Shown: in pieces, positions 53,529 through 60,966 of the stretch
How positions within the stretch are numbered: the first letter of the stretch is position 1
Layout: each line of letters begins with the position of its first letter
DNA from: Ilyomonas sp965214235
GTDB taxonomy: Bacteria > Bacteroidota > Bacteroidia > Chitinophagales > Chitinophagaceae
Assembly (NCBI GenBank): GCA_965214235.1
Contig: CBDCBH010000003.1
Coordinates: forward strand, 992,001 to 1,056,000
DNA: 64,000 nt
Reading direction: 5' to 3'
Program-made: the position numbers and the translations under genes
The notes under the pieces: model-generated
What the model was told of the DNA's origin: nothing
Seen by the model: the letters and a program-made list of their open reading frames with translations, nothing else
Database searches by the model: none

Positions 53529-53557
53529 AAAAGCCGCCCTTTTATCAGGCGGCTTTT
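53529..53557 (-). terminator. Rho-independent terminator after the His-rich gene
   Basis: AAAAGCCGCC and GGCGGCTTTT form a perfect 10-bp stem with a 9-base loop; T residues follow on both strands. It lies 22 bases past the stop at 53580. Confidence 0.85.
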
Positions 53558-53579
53558 CTTTAAAAAGAAAAATATATTT

Positions 53580-53810
53580 CTAATTTTTTACAGCTTGCTT
53601 TTCCGTTTGCTTTGCAGCATGTTTATCAGAATGCTTTTTAGCAGCTTCTTCAGCATGTTGGGTAGCATGAGCGTTGTGGCCGCGTGCAGCGTGTGCATGT
53701 GAGGCAGCTACATCGTCTTTTCCTTCCTGGTTGGCTTTGTGCGCTTCTTTGTGATGTGTAGCAGCCGCTTCGTGATGTTTAGCCGCTTCTTCGTGATGAT
53801 TGTGTTTCAT
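53580..53810 (-). CDS. Histidine/alanine/lysine-rich small protein
   Basis: 76 residues from ATG 53810 (MKHNHHEEAAKHHEAAATHH). Most residues are His, Ala, Lys, Glu or Gln in helical 7-residue-like repeats with little hydrophobic content. No signal peptide in the chosen frame; a longer frame to 53852 would add a Leu-rich lead with Cys. The His clusters suggest metal or DNA/phosphate binding, but no function is known for such Bacteroidota proteins. Flanked by direct repeats on both sides and closed by a terminator. Confidence 0.75.
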   Translation of the reverse strand: MKHNHHEEAAKHHEAAATHHKEAHKANQEGKDDVAASHAHAARGHNAHATQHAEEAAKKHSDKHAAKQTEKQAVKN

Positions 53811-54023
53811 ATTCAAACAATTTAGCACCAGAGGTTTCAAAGTATATGCCATGTACCCTCTGCTAACACAACATTACCATATCATACAGTAACTACTGTA
53901 CAGGGATTGAGTACGTTTATAGGTATTTATCTATCGGTAGTTTTACTTACTAAAGATATTGAGAAGAAAAGTAAGAAGCTAACCATTATTCCGTTGCATG
54001 AGGACACGCACCGGGGCAGCAGT
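53811..54023. other. upstream region of the His-rich gene
   Basis: No gene seen. ACCAGAGG and CCCTCTGC near 53829-53864 could pair loosely. The phrase GAGAAGAAAAGTAAG occurs at about 53961 and again near 54091, just after direct repeat copy 2. Confidence 0.45.
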
Positions 54024-54083
54024 GGAATGTTTTTATATTCCGTACAACAATTTGAAAAAATATTTTTTTCTTCTATCAACATG
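54024..54083. repeat. direct repeat, copy 2 (about 60 bases)
   Basis: Near-identical to 53280-53338 (two substitutions, one extra T). The TACCTTAG that abuts copy 1 is absent here. Confidence 0.8.
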
Positions 54084-54176
54084 TGATTTGAGAAGAAAAG
54101 TAAGGTAAATAGAAAACGGTACAGCTTGCGTCAAACCCTTTGGTGTCGGTGGTTTGTAAAGGTTCCACTGTTTTAT

Positions 54177-54784
54177 CTACACATACATTTCACCTTCCTC
54201 AAACAAACCACAAACAACAGCCACGCTATCACTTACCGGTGTTAACTGGTAATGCGGGTTGTCAACAATGGAATGCCAGTTGCCGCCCCATTCTATATTG
54301 TTCATTGCCGGTAACACCTGTTGTGCAACTGTTATGTAATCAGCATCGTTTTGGTTATAGCTGCCATCGGCAATAAACAAACCAATATCCCACGCTATAC
54401 CAAAGTTGTGATTGCTTTGTCCGCCACTTGCATGAGTTACAATAAGCCCGGGTGCGGTTCTTCCCTGCGCATACAAAACTTCTTGTTCGGCATACGTGCG
54501 GGTGCCGGATACAATGCGCACATCGAAGCCGGTGCTTTGACATTGAAGTAAAAACAAACGGGCCTGTTTCTGTGCTACGGGCAACAGCGTTACCAGGTTG
54601 CTTTCGCTGCGTGCATCAAACCTGCCAAGCTGTTCAGCAATGGAAGCGCTTTGAGTAGTAAAATCTGCATCAGCTTTGTTGGTACTTGGTCCCATTTGCC
54701 ATCTAAAACATCTGTATAAAAGCCGGCGGCTTTTAAAAAGCGTTGGTAAAATAAAACATCTCCCGTTAATAGTTGGTAGCTCAT
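54177..54784 (-). pseudogene. M15-family D-Ala-D-Ala peptidase/endolysin-like gene with a frameshift
   Basis: The start MSYQLLTGDVLFYQRFLKAA (ATG 54784) belongs to a peptidoglycan-binding-like N-terminus. It continues to DGKW, then the frame shifts at a G run (C run 54691-54693 on the plus strand). In the next frame GPSTNKADADFTTQSASIA continues to the catalytic region: GFDVRIVSGTRTYAEQEVLY, SNHNFGIAWDIG (HxxxxxxxD zinc pattern) and the EWGGNWHSIVDNPHY end with the last His. One G added to the run restores a single gene of about 203 residues. Pseudogene, or base-calling error in the homopolymer. Confidence 0.82.
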
Positions 54785-54810
54785 AAATGAAAGGTTTGTT
54801 TTTGTTATGA

Positions 54811-55815
54811 TTATGATTTTCCCTGCCTGTCCTGTGATGATTCATCGGGGCTTTTTTCGGTTGGCTTTACGGTTGATCGTATCACCATAACACGGTTCAA
54901 CATATCAAACCAAAACGGCGCGCCTAACGAAATAGCCAAAGCCGTAATAAGCCAGCCCAATACTTTCAAACCCCACATTTCTGCAGTGTATTTGAACCGA
55001 TTGGAAAGATCGAAAACCGGAATGGCTTTGGGGTTGGAAATAGCTGCTTTATCATAATTTAAATCGCTTTTCCAAACCCAGCCGATGGGCAAACCCAATT
55101 GCGATAAACTGTTTACATTGGCTATGGTTTTTGAAAACGATGGTGTATCAGTTGAGGCAGCCGGTAATCGCTGTGCGGCATCTACAATAGCAGCACGCAA
55201 AGGGCGGTCGTTTACAAGGTTATTAAAAATGGCAATTGAGTCAGCATTCATGGCGATGACAATTACTATCCCTAAAACAAATAGTATTTTTTGCACCCTT
55301 CTTTTATACCAGCCCGATACGCGATCCATAGCACTGTTGTACCAGTTCTCAATGCCTTCCTGCATTTTATTCATGTCATCGCCTGCAGCCGTAACAATAG
55401 AAGTAAGCGCTTTTTTTACATATTCATTTTCAATTTTATCAATGTTTGTTTTTATTGCATTTACATTGTTATTGAGGGGCGCAGGAAAAAGGATATTGAT
55501 TAGTGCAACTGCAAAGTTTTTAGCAGGAATGTATGAAGGAAGTGTAGAGCCGCGCGAATAACGGTTCTTGTCCGTTCGGATGTCTTTCACGTCGTACTTA
55601 CCTCTGAAAAGCGAATCAACCAGCGGATGATTGTAAATTTGTTGGGTTAGGTTTTCATCGTTATTTAATAATCCCCTTATACCTTGCTCAAGGTCCACTG
55701 CCCGCAGCTTTAATTTGGCTTCCACCATTTCGTTGGTTGCTGTGCAGATGAGACTTGCAAAAAGAAAGACGAGAATCATACCTATTGCTACATCGAGCAT
55801 TTCAAGACTTAGCAT
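54811..55815 (-). CDS. Four-helix membrane protein of unknown function
   Basis: 334 residues. Helices: IGMILVFLFASLICTATNEM; a short hydrophobic stretch near FAVALINILFPAP; ILFVLGIVIVIAMNADSIAI; and VLGWLITALAISLGAPFWFD. LRAVDLEQGIRGLLNND and WYNSAMDRVSGWYKRR are conserved-looking soluble segments. The closing GAPFWFDMLNRVMVIRST with a charged tail is widespread in unnamed bacterial proteins. Function unknown. The M15 gene starts 26 bases after the stop; headed by leader copy D. Confidence 0.75.
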   Translation of the reverse strand: MLSLEMLDVAIGMILVFLFASLICTATNEMVEAKLKLRAVDLEQGIRGLLNNDENLTQQIYNHPLVDSLFRGKYDVKDIRTDKNRYSRGSTLPSYIPAKNFAVALINILFPAPLNNNVNAIKTNIDKIENEYVKKALTSIVTAAGDDMNKMQEGIENWYNSAMDRVSGWYKRRVQKILFVLGIVIVIAMNADSIAIFNNLVNDRPLRAAIVDAAQRLPAASTDTPSFSKTIANVNSLSQLGLPIGWVWKSDLNYDKAAISNPKAIPVFDLSNRFKYTAEMWGLKVLGWLITALAISLGAPFWFDMLNRVMVIRSTVKPTEKSPDESSQDRQGKS

Positions 55816-55830
55816 AAAACTATTTTATTT

Positions 55831-55955
55831 GCCTACTCTATCATCCCGTTTTCGGCTTACCGGTATAAAAAATATATGATGTAAATGTATAAGCAACCAC
55901 GCCCTTTCAATACGGGATAAACCACGAAAGCACACCGTATTTTTACAACAGAAAA
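55831..55955 (-). promoter_or_regulatory. shared leader element, copy D
   Basis: Plus strand: GCCTACTCTATCATCCCGTT followed by TTCGGCTTACCGGTAT. More than 100 bases further upstream align with copy C, including CACACCGTATTTT and CAACAGAAAA. It ends 15 bases before the ATG at 55815. Confidence 0.75.
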
Positions 55956-56129
55956 TGGAGTTTACAGGTACAAGTACACAAGAAAGAGAGAAATGTAACA
56001 AATTGTAAAAAGCTTAGCAGCGGAGTATCGGCACAAAATCGTATATATGAAGGTTCGTTTGCTAAACCTTGTTTAAAAATAAAAACATTTTTGTTTTGCC
56101 GGAATTATTTTTTCAAATCAAGATAAAAC
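55956..56129. other. intergenic stretch with trailing repeat block
   Basis: No gene seen. ATGAAGGTTCGTTTGCTAAA at about 56047 is matched, with one base changed, at 58861 near the sedolisin terminator. Confidence 0.55.
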
Positions 56130-56160
56130 AAAACGGTACAGCCGGAGCCATACCGTTTTT
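56130..56160 (-). terminator. terminator of the lectin gene, near-identical to that of the sedolisin gene
   Basis: AAAACGGTA and TACCGTTTT flank CAGCCGGAGCCA. The same structure with one base different (TAGCCGGAGCCA-type loop) ends the sedolisin gene. It lies about 110 bases past the stop at 56272. Confidence 0.8.
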
Positions 56161-56271
56161 GTTCATTGATTGATGAGACGTTATTATCAAGCCCAATGAG
56201 GCAACAAGATGACATGCGAGTTTGTGCATGCGCTTTGCATCGCTTTTTGGGTTTTGTTTTGTTTCAATGAA

Positions 56272-58401
56272 TTAAAAGTTAGGAGCTGTTTGCCAGTTGT
56301 GCCATACAGCACCGTCTCCTCCTCTTGCAAATACTTCAATTCTTCCATCCAAATTGTGGCTAATAAAAAGCCTGTCAATCCAGCCGCCCAATGATGCCCA
56401 GTCGCCCCATCCATTGCTTGGCGCGGTCTGCCATAGATGCCATACGGCAAGGTCACTTCCTCTTACAAATACCTCCATACGACCATCCTGGTTTTGCTCA
56501 ACAGTCAGCATATCAATCCATCCGCCTAGCGAAGCCCAGCCGCTCCATCCATTGTTGGGTGCTGTTTGCCACATATGCCATAAAGCAGCATCGCTGCCTC
56601 TTGCAAATACTTCCATTCTTCCATCAGCGTTTTGACTGACTGTTAGCATATCAATCCATCCACCTAAAGAAGCCCAGCCGCTCCATCCATTGCTTGGCGC
56701 AGTTTGCCACATGTGCCATAAAGCAGCATCACTTCCTCTTGCGAATAACTCCAATCTTCCATCCTGATTCTGACCTATTACAAGTCTGTCTATCCAGCCG
56801 CCCAAAGAAGCCCAGCCACTCCAGTTTCCGTTGGGAGCTATTTGCCAGTTGTGCCATACAGCTCCATCGCCGCCTCTGGCAAATATTTCTAACCTTCCAT
56901 CTGCATTTTTCCCAACTGTTAGTATGTCTATCCAGCCGCCTAAAGAAGCCCAGCCACTCCAATTGCCATTGGGTTCTGTTTGCCAGTTGTGCCATACAGC
57001 TCCATCACTTCCACGGGCAAATATTTCTAACCTTCCGTCAGCGTTTTGACCAATAGTCAGCATATCAATCCAGCCGCCTAAAGAAGCCCAACCACTCCAA
57101 TTGCCATTGGGTTCTGTTTGCCAGTTGTGCCATACGGCACCGTCACTTCCACGGGCAAATATTTCCATACGTCCATCCTGATTCTGGCCGACTGTTAGCA
57201 AATCTATCCAGCCGCCCAAAGATGCCCAGCCACTCCAGGGTGCGGGAGGAGGATTCGAATAAAAAATATCTACCTCTCCACCCGGTGAAGCATTGCTTAC
57301 AACATTGCAATGTTGTCCGCATTCAGTAAATGCGTTTACAGGTTGCCAGGTGATACTGGCTTCTGTGTTTCCGCCAACTATAATTTCAATGCCGTTCATC
57401 GTGGTTTCATCAGTGGCAGGATAGTCGGAACATTGTGTAATTCTATACACTTCCAGCGTTTCACAAGCCCAGGTTAGCTCTTCAATATTGGTTACTGCTA
57501 CAGTGGCAGATGGAATGTTTGTAAAAGCAGATTGATAACTGAAAGAAGATCCTGACTGGGATGTTAAAGTCATAATTCCCTGCAAAGAATCTCCTGGATT
57601 TACCGTTACTAAAGAAGGTCCTACCACGGCACTGCCGCCTTGACCATCAGCATACCAGTTTGTAACAGCCCAATAATTGCCGCCACCTGCATACGAGGGA
57701 CCCCATTGTAAAACCGGCTGAAGAATAAATCCTGAGTTTTGAATGCCGTTAAAAAGGAAAATAGTTTGACCGGAATCTGTTGCCGGAGCCGGTGGTACAA
57801 CCCAATTGGTAGTGAATGAACTTATTGGCTGGCCGCTGTTGTTTGTCCAGTCAGAATAAGTAATCCATCCTGATCCATAATCAGGTACTACTGAGCCTGG
57901 CACTGCTCGTACTTTTTTATAATCCGGTACATACACATTTTTTGGCATGTTCGGCTCTTTTCCATCTTTCTTAGGTATTTCGCCTAAATCTGCAACCACC
58001 TTTCCGCTTTCAGTATGAATTATTTTTAGCCTGTTACCTTCCCCGCTAACATGATGGCCGGCTTCTAATTTATGCACTTTTGATTTGGGCCGCCATCCTC
58101 CGGGGGTAAGTACAAGTTCTTCCTCTTCTGCAGCGGGAGCTTTAGTTTGATGACCTGGCCCGGTAGTAGGGTGAGTCATACTAAACTGGGGCATATTCCC
58201 TGTTGAAGATGATTTCTTTGTACCTGCTTGCATATCAGGCGCTTTCATATCAGCAGGTTGTTTCTTACTTTCCATTTCCGGAACAGGCATTGTTTTTTTC
58301 ATACTTGCGCCTGGCATCTTTTGTTTCATACTTGTGTCGGGCATTGTTTTTTTTGGTGTTCCGGCACCGGGCATTTGCGATTTTTTTTCATTATTTTCCA
58401 T
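56272..58401 (-). CDS. Eqolisin-like domain fused to a seven-repeat PLL-type lectin propeller
   Basis: 709 residues. 1-90: Met/Pro/Lys/Ser-rich low-complexity leader without signal peptide. 100-150: linker domain. About 175-380: a beta-sandwich resembling peptidase G1 (eqolisin) proteins: GWITYSDWTNNSGQPISSF, FNGIQNSGFILQPVLQWG, and EELTWACETLEVY, which may hold the Gln/Glu pair, though this is uncertain. About 388-709: seven copies of a 46-residue unit with WSGWASLGGWIDML, DGRLEIFARGSDGAVWHNWQ, fitting a seven-bladed PLL (Photorhabdus-type) sugar-binding propeller. Likely acts outside the cell on proteins or glycans, but export route is unclear. Leader copy E precedes it. Confidence 0.82.
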   Translation of the reverse strand: MENNEKKSQMPGAGTPKKTMPDTSMKQKMPGASMKKTMPVPEMESKKQPADMKAPDMQAGTKKSSSTGNMPQFSMTHPTTGPGHQTKAPAAEEEELVLTPGGWRPKSKVHKLEAGHHVSGEGNRLKIIHTESGKVVADLGEIPKKDGKEPNMPKNVYVPDYKKVRAVPGSVVPDYGSGWITYSDWTNNSGQPISSFTTNWVVPPAPATDSGQTIFLFNGIQNSGFILQPVLQWGPSYAGGGNYWAVTNWYADGQGGSAVVGPSLVTVNPGDSLQGIMTLTSQSGSSFSYQSAFTNIPSATVAVTNIEELTWACETLEVYRITQCSDYPATDETTMNGIEIIVGGNTEASITWQPVNAFTECGQHCNVVSNASPGGEVDIFYSNPPPAPWSGWASLGGWIDLLTVGQNQDGRMEIFARGSDGAVWHNWQTEPNGNWSGWASLGGWIDMLTIGQNADGRLEIFARGSDGAVWHNWQTEPNGNWSGWASLGGWIDILTVGKNADGRLEIFARGGDGAVWHNWQIAPNGNWSGWASLGGWIDRLVIGQNQDGRLELFARGSDAALWHMWQTAPSNGWSGWASLGGWIDMLTVSQNADGRMEVFARGSDAALWHMWQTAPNNGWSGWASLGGWIDMLTVEQNQDGRMEVFVRGSDLAVWHLWQTAPSNGWGDWASLGGWIDRLFISHNLDGRIEVFARGGDGAVWHNWQTAPNF

Positions 58402-58420
58402 TTGTATTCATTTTGTTTAT

Positions 58421-58451
58421 GCTTACTCTTTGATCGGATTTTCAGCTAACT
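58421..58451 (-). promoter_or_regulatory. shared leader element, copy E (diverged)
   Basis: Plus strand: GCTTACTCTTTGATCGGATT then TTCAGCTAAC, keeping the TACTCT and TTTTC(A/G)GC blocks of the consensus, 19 bases before the ATG at 58401. Weaker than copies A-D. Confidence 0.5.
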
Positions 58452-58940
58452 CCGTAGGGTACCATGATCTTCTTTTTAAAGTTGTTTCATTTTGTATGAT
58501 TTTTATGATAGGATACTTGTTATGGCGGTAGCACAGCTTCGATAGCCCTGTTCTAAAAAAAATTAGTAACGAAGCATTGTGAATTTGACACTGCATCCGG
58601 GCACGGGAAACAGCTGTCAAATAATAGCACGAATTAAGATGCTTAGAAAAAATTAAATTAAGGTAAAGCGAAGCTATCGTTGAGAAAGAATATTACAGAT
58701 ACCGATATTTTGTCTGGTACCGTACGGAAAACAATACGTATTTATATTATGCAATAACAGCAACAAAATGCGGATGTAATGATGTTACCGGGGTTCGTAC
58801 ATCCTACGAAAAGTGCATTAAAAACAAACGTGGGTTTAGCAGATATATAAACGTTAACTTATGAAGGTGCGTTTGCTAAACTTTAATAAAGGTATATACA
58901 ATTTATACTGAAATAAAAAGATTTACTATGCACGATAAAT
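58452..58940. other. long intergenic region
   Basis: About 490 bases without a supported gene. One AAAAACAAAC word lies at 58820-58829. ATGAAGGTGCGTTTGCTAAA at 58861 repeats the block at 56047. The promoter of the lectin gene probably lies in the left part. Confidence 0.5.
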
Positions 58941-58971
58941 AAAACGGTATAGCCGGAGCCATACCGTTTTT
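58941..58971 (-). terminator. terminator of the sedolisin gene
   Basis: AAAACGGTAT and ATACCGTTTT flank AGCCGGAGCC with T runs outside. It lies about 85 bases past the stop at 59054, and matches the lectin-gene terminator. Confidence 0.82.
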
Positions 58972-59053
58972 GGCTTATAGTCTATGAAGGATACGCTGCT
59001 TGTTTTATAAAACATACAGCAACAGGTAATGATTGTTTATGTGTTTGTTTTTA

Positions 59054-60601
59054 TTACAAATTGTTCAGTACGCCCCAGCCTGTGCAGGCATCCCAGCCGG
59101 CGCCGGCGGTATATCCCTGCTTAGTAGTAGTCGTAATATTATCGCCCTGGGTAATATCGCGGCATAAATTAGGGGAAGTATATAATTTAGGATTGATGAA
59201 GCCTGCGCTGCTTCCATTTTTTTCATTTACCAAAGCCATCAACCCAGCCATTAAAGGAGCAACCGCGCTGGTGCCGCCAATTACCATATCTTGTCCATCC
59301 ACCCTCACATTATAACCCGTGTTCGGGTCGGCATCCCCCGCTACATCGGGCAAGCCTCTGCCTTTAAAGCCGCTGCTTATTGAAAGCGGAACGTTTGCAT
59401 TTGCCTGATAATCGGGCAGCGGAAAATAATCGCTCACGCCACCGCCGGTAGCCGAAGAATCGGAATCGTGCCAAACCGTTTCCGAAACAATTTTGTTATT
59501 GCTTACCTGCAATGAAGTGCCGCCGCAAGCCAGCACATACGGACTTGATGATGGAAAATCGGCATGTACTTTTCCATCGGTTTCGTTATCGCTTGAACCC
59601 TGATCGCCAGCGGCGCAACATATTGTAACACCCAGTAAAGATGCAGCTTTGAAAGCTTCATTGAAGTTATCGAGCGATTGCGGCGTCCAGTTTATTTCTG
59701 CCGATCCCCAGCTGATAGAGATAACAGAAGGCTTGTTTTGTGCATCGTGTATTGCCGTGGTAACAGCATCTAAAAAGCCTTTGTCGGTATTCGGTGTAAA
59801 ATACACTACAATTTTAGCATCGGGCGCAATAGCACCGGCTACTTCAATGTCAAGCATCACTTCACCATCAGCGCCATTAGCATTGGTAGGGTTGTTTTTT
59901 CCATGGTCAACGGCATAGGCTTTTACAGAAGGTGTTTTTACACCAATGGAAGCAAAATATTTTTTTAAATCGGCAGTGCGATAGCCGCCGCCCAATTCAA
60001 TAATACCGATAGATTGCCCTTTTCCCGTAACGCCGGTTGGAAAGCCGTAAATGCCGGCTAAATCGTTGGGGTTAAAGCTTTGCGATGCATTGTGTGCAAC
60101 AATGTTTCCCTTTCCGTTTTTCGCTATTTGAAACATAGGGCGCAGGTGCGGGCGGTCATCCAAACCAAATACGCCATCAACAATTTCTTTTAATTCTGCA
60201 GGAATATGAATGTCGCCTGAACGACCGCGAAAGGTATGCCCGTCGGCGCTTTGGTAGCAGGATAATTTCACCTGAAACGCTTTTTCAAAATCGCTTACTT
60301 TTCCGCGCAGTATTACGCTCCTTCTACCCTTATCTGCCTGTGCAATTGAGAGTTGATGCTCATGAGCGAACTCTTCTATTTTGTTTACATCTTCATCAGA
60401 TGCGCCGAAAGTTTTTTCATATTCCTCGCGGCTGTATTGCTTGCCGCTGTTAAGTTCTGGTTCGATAGAAGCTTTGCGGCGCACACGCACCGTTACTTCC
60501 ATCGTTTGGTTAGGATCGAGATTTTTGGTATCAGTTGCATCAGGCTTTGTTTTTTTACTGCCTGCTAACGGCACATAGGCAGCTTTGTTTACTTGCGACA
60601 T
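59054..60601 (-). CDS. S53-family serine-carboxyl protease (sedolisin/kumamolisin type)
   Basis: 515 residues. The pro-kumamolisin activation domain spans about 31-170 (NQTMEVTVRVRRKA, YSREEYEKTFGASDEDV). The catalytic set is Glu247 and Asp251 in DGEVMLDIEVAGAIAP, Asp333 in AAGDQGSSD for the oxyanion hole, and Ser445 in GGTSAVAPLMAGL. A calcium site at the C-terminus is RDITQGDN to GWDACTGWG. These enzymes work at acid pH and are normally exported, but no signal peptide is visible at MSQVNKAAYV. Single-gene unit; its terminator resembles that of the lectin gene. Confidence 0.9.
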   Translation of the reverse strand: MSQVNKAAYVPLAGSKKTKPDATDTKNLDPNQTMEVTVRVRRKASIEPELNSGKQYSREEYEKTFGASDEDVNKIEEFAHEHQLSIAQADKGRRSVILRGKVSDFEKAFQVKLSCYQSADGHTFRGRSGDIHIPAELKEIVDGVFGLDDRPHLRPMFQIAKNGKGNIVAHNASQSFNPNDLAGIYGFPTGVTGKGQSIGIIELGGGYRTADLKKYFASIGVKTPSVKAYAVDHGKNNPTNANGADGEVMLDIEVAGAIAPDAKIVVYFTPNTDKGFLDAVTTAIHDAQNKPSVISISWGSAEINWTPQSLDNFNEAFKAASLLGVTICCAAGDQGSSDNETDGKVHADFPSSSPYVLACGGTSLQVSNNKIVSETVWHDSDSSATGGGVSDYFPLPDYQANANVPLSISSGFKGRGLPDVAGDADPNTGYNVRVDGQDMVIGGTSAVAPLMAGLMALVNEKNGSSAGFINPKLYTSPNLCRDITQGDNITTTTKQGYTAGAGWDACTGWGVLNNL

Positions 60602-60966
60602 AGTTTTAATTTTTTAGGAGCCGGTTTATTTTTTCGGCATCGATGAGTAATTAAGAATTTAAGAGAGATAAGCGATTGATAAAGTTTTCATTTTAAAAAC
60701 AATCAGTCGAAAAAAATATTAAGTAAGATAACAACCGGAGAATTAAACAAGCTATTGGTTCGATGAAGTGTGCTATTGAGTTGCTATGATAAAGGTAGAA
60801 ATGTTTATGTTGAAATGCATATTAATATTTAGAAATTTTTTTAAAAATCTGAATTTTTGTTTTTATTCATTAATTCTAAAGATGGTATTATCAAACAAAG
60901 CAAGCAAATACAAACATGCGTAAATGTATAGGCTTTGCAACCCTTTGCGCATCCGTGGCTAACCCG
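60602..60966. other. upstream region of the sedolisin gene
   Basis: No gene seen. A/T-rich. AAAGGTAGAAATGTTTATG near 60791 resembles the start of the direct repeats at 53.3 kb (AAGGTAGGAATGTTTTTATA) and may be a related promoter on the minus strand. No clear leader consensus copy before this gene. Confidence 0.5.

Noticed and set aside
54177..54784. Programmed ribosomal frameshift in the M15 gene
   Set aside because: No slippery heptamer and no downstream structure seen; a missing base in a short G run is the simpler explanation.
56297..57056. Repetitive plus-strand ORFs of 80-120 residues
   Set aside because: Antisense shadows of the seven PLL lectin repeats; the periodicity is explained by the real gene.
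56284..57240. CRISPR-like regular repetition
   Set aside because: The 138-base period with no unique spacers is a coding repeat encoding propeller blades, not a repeat-spacer array.
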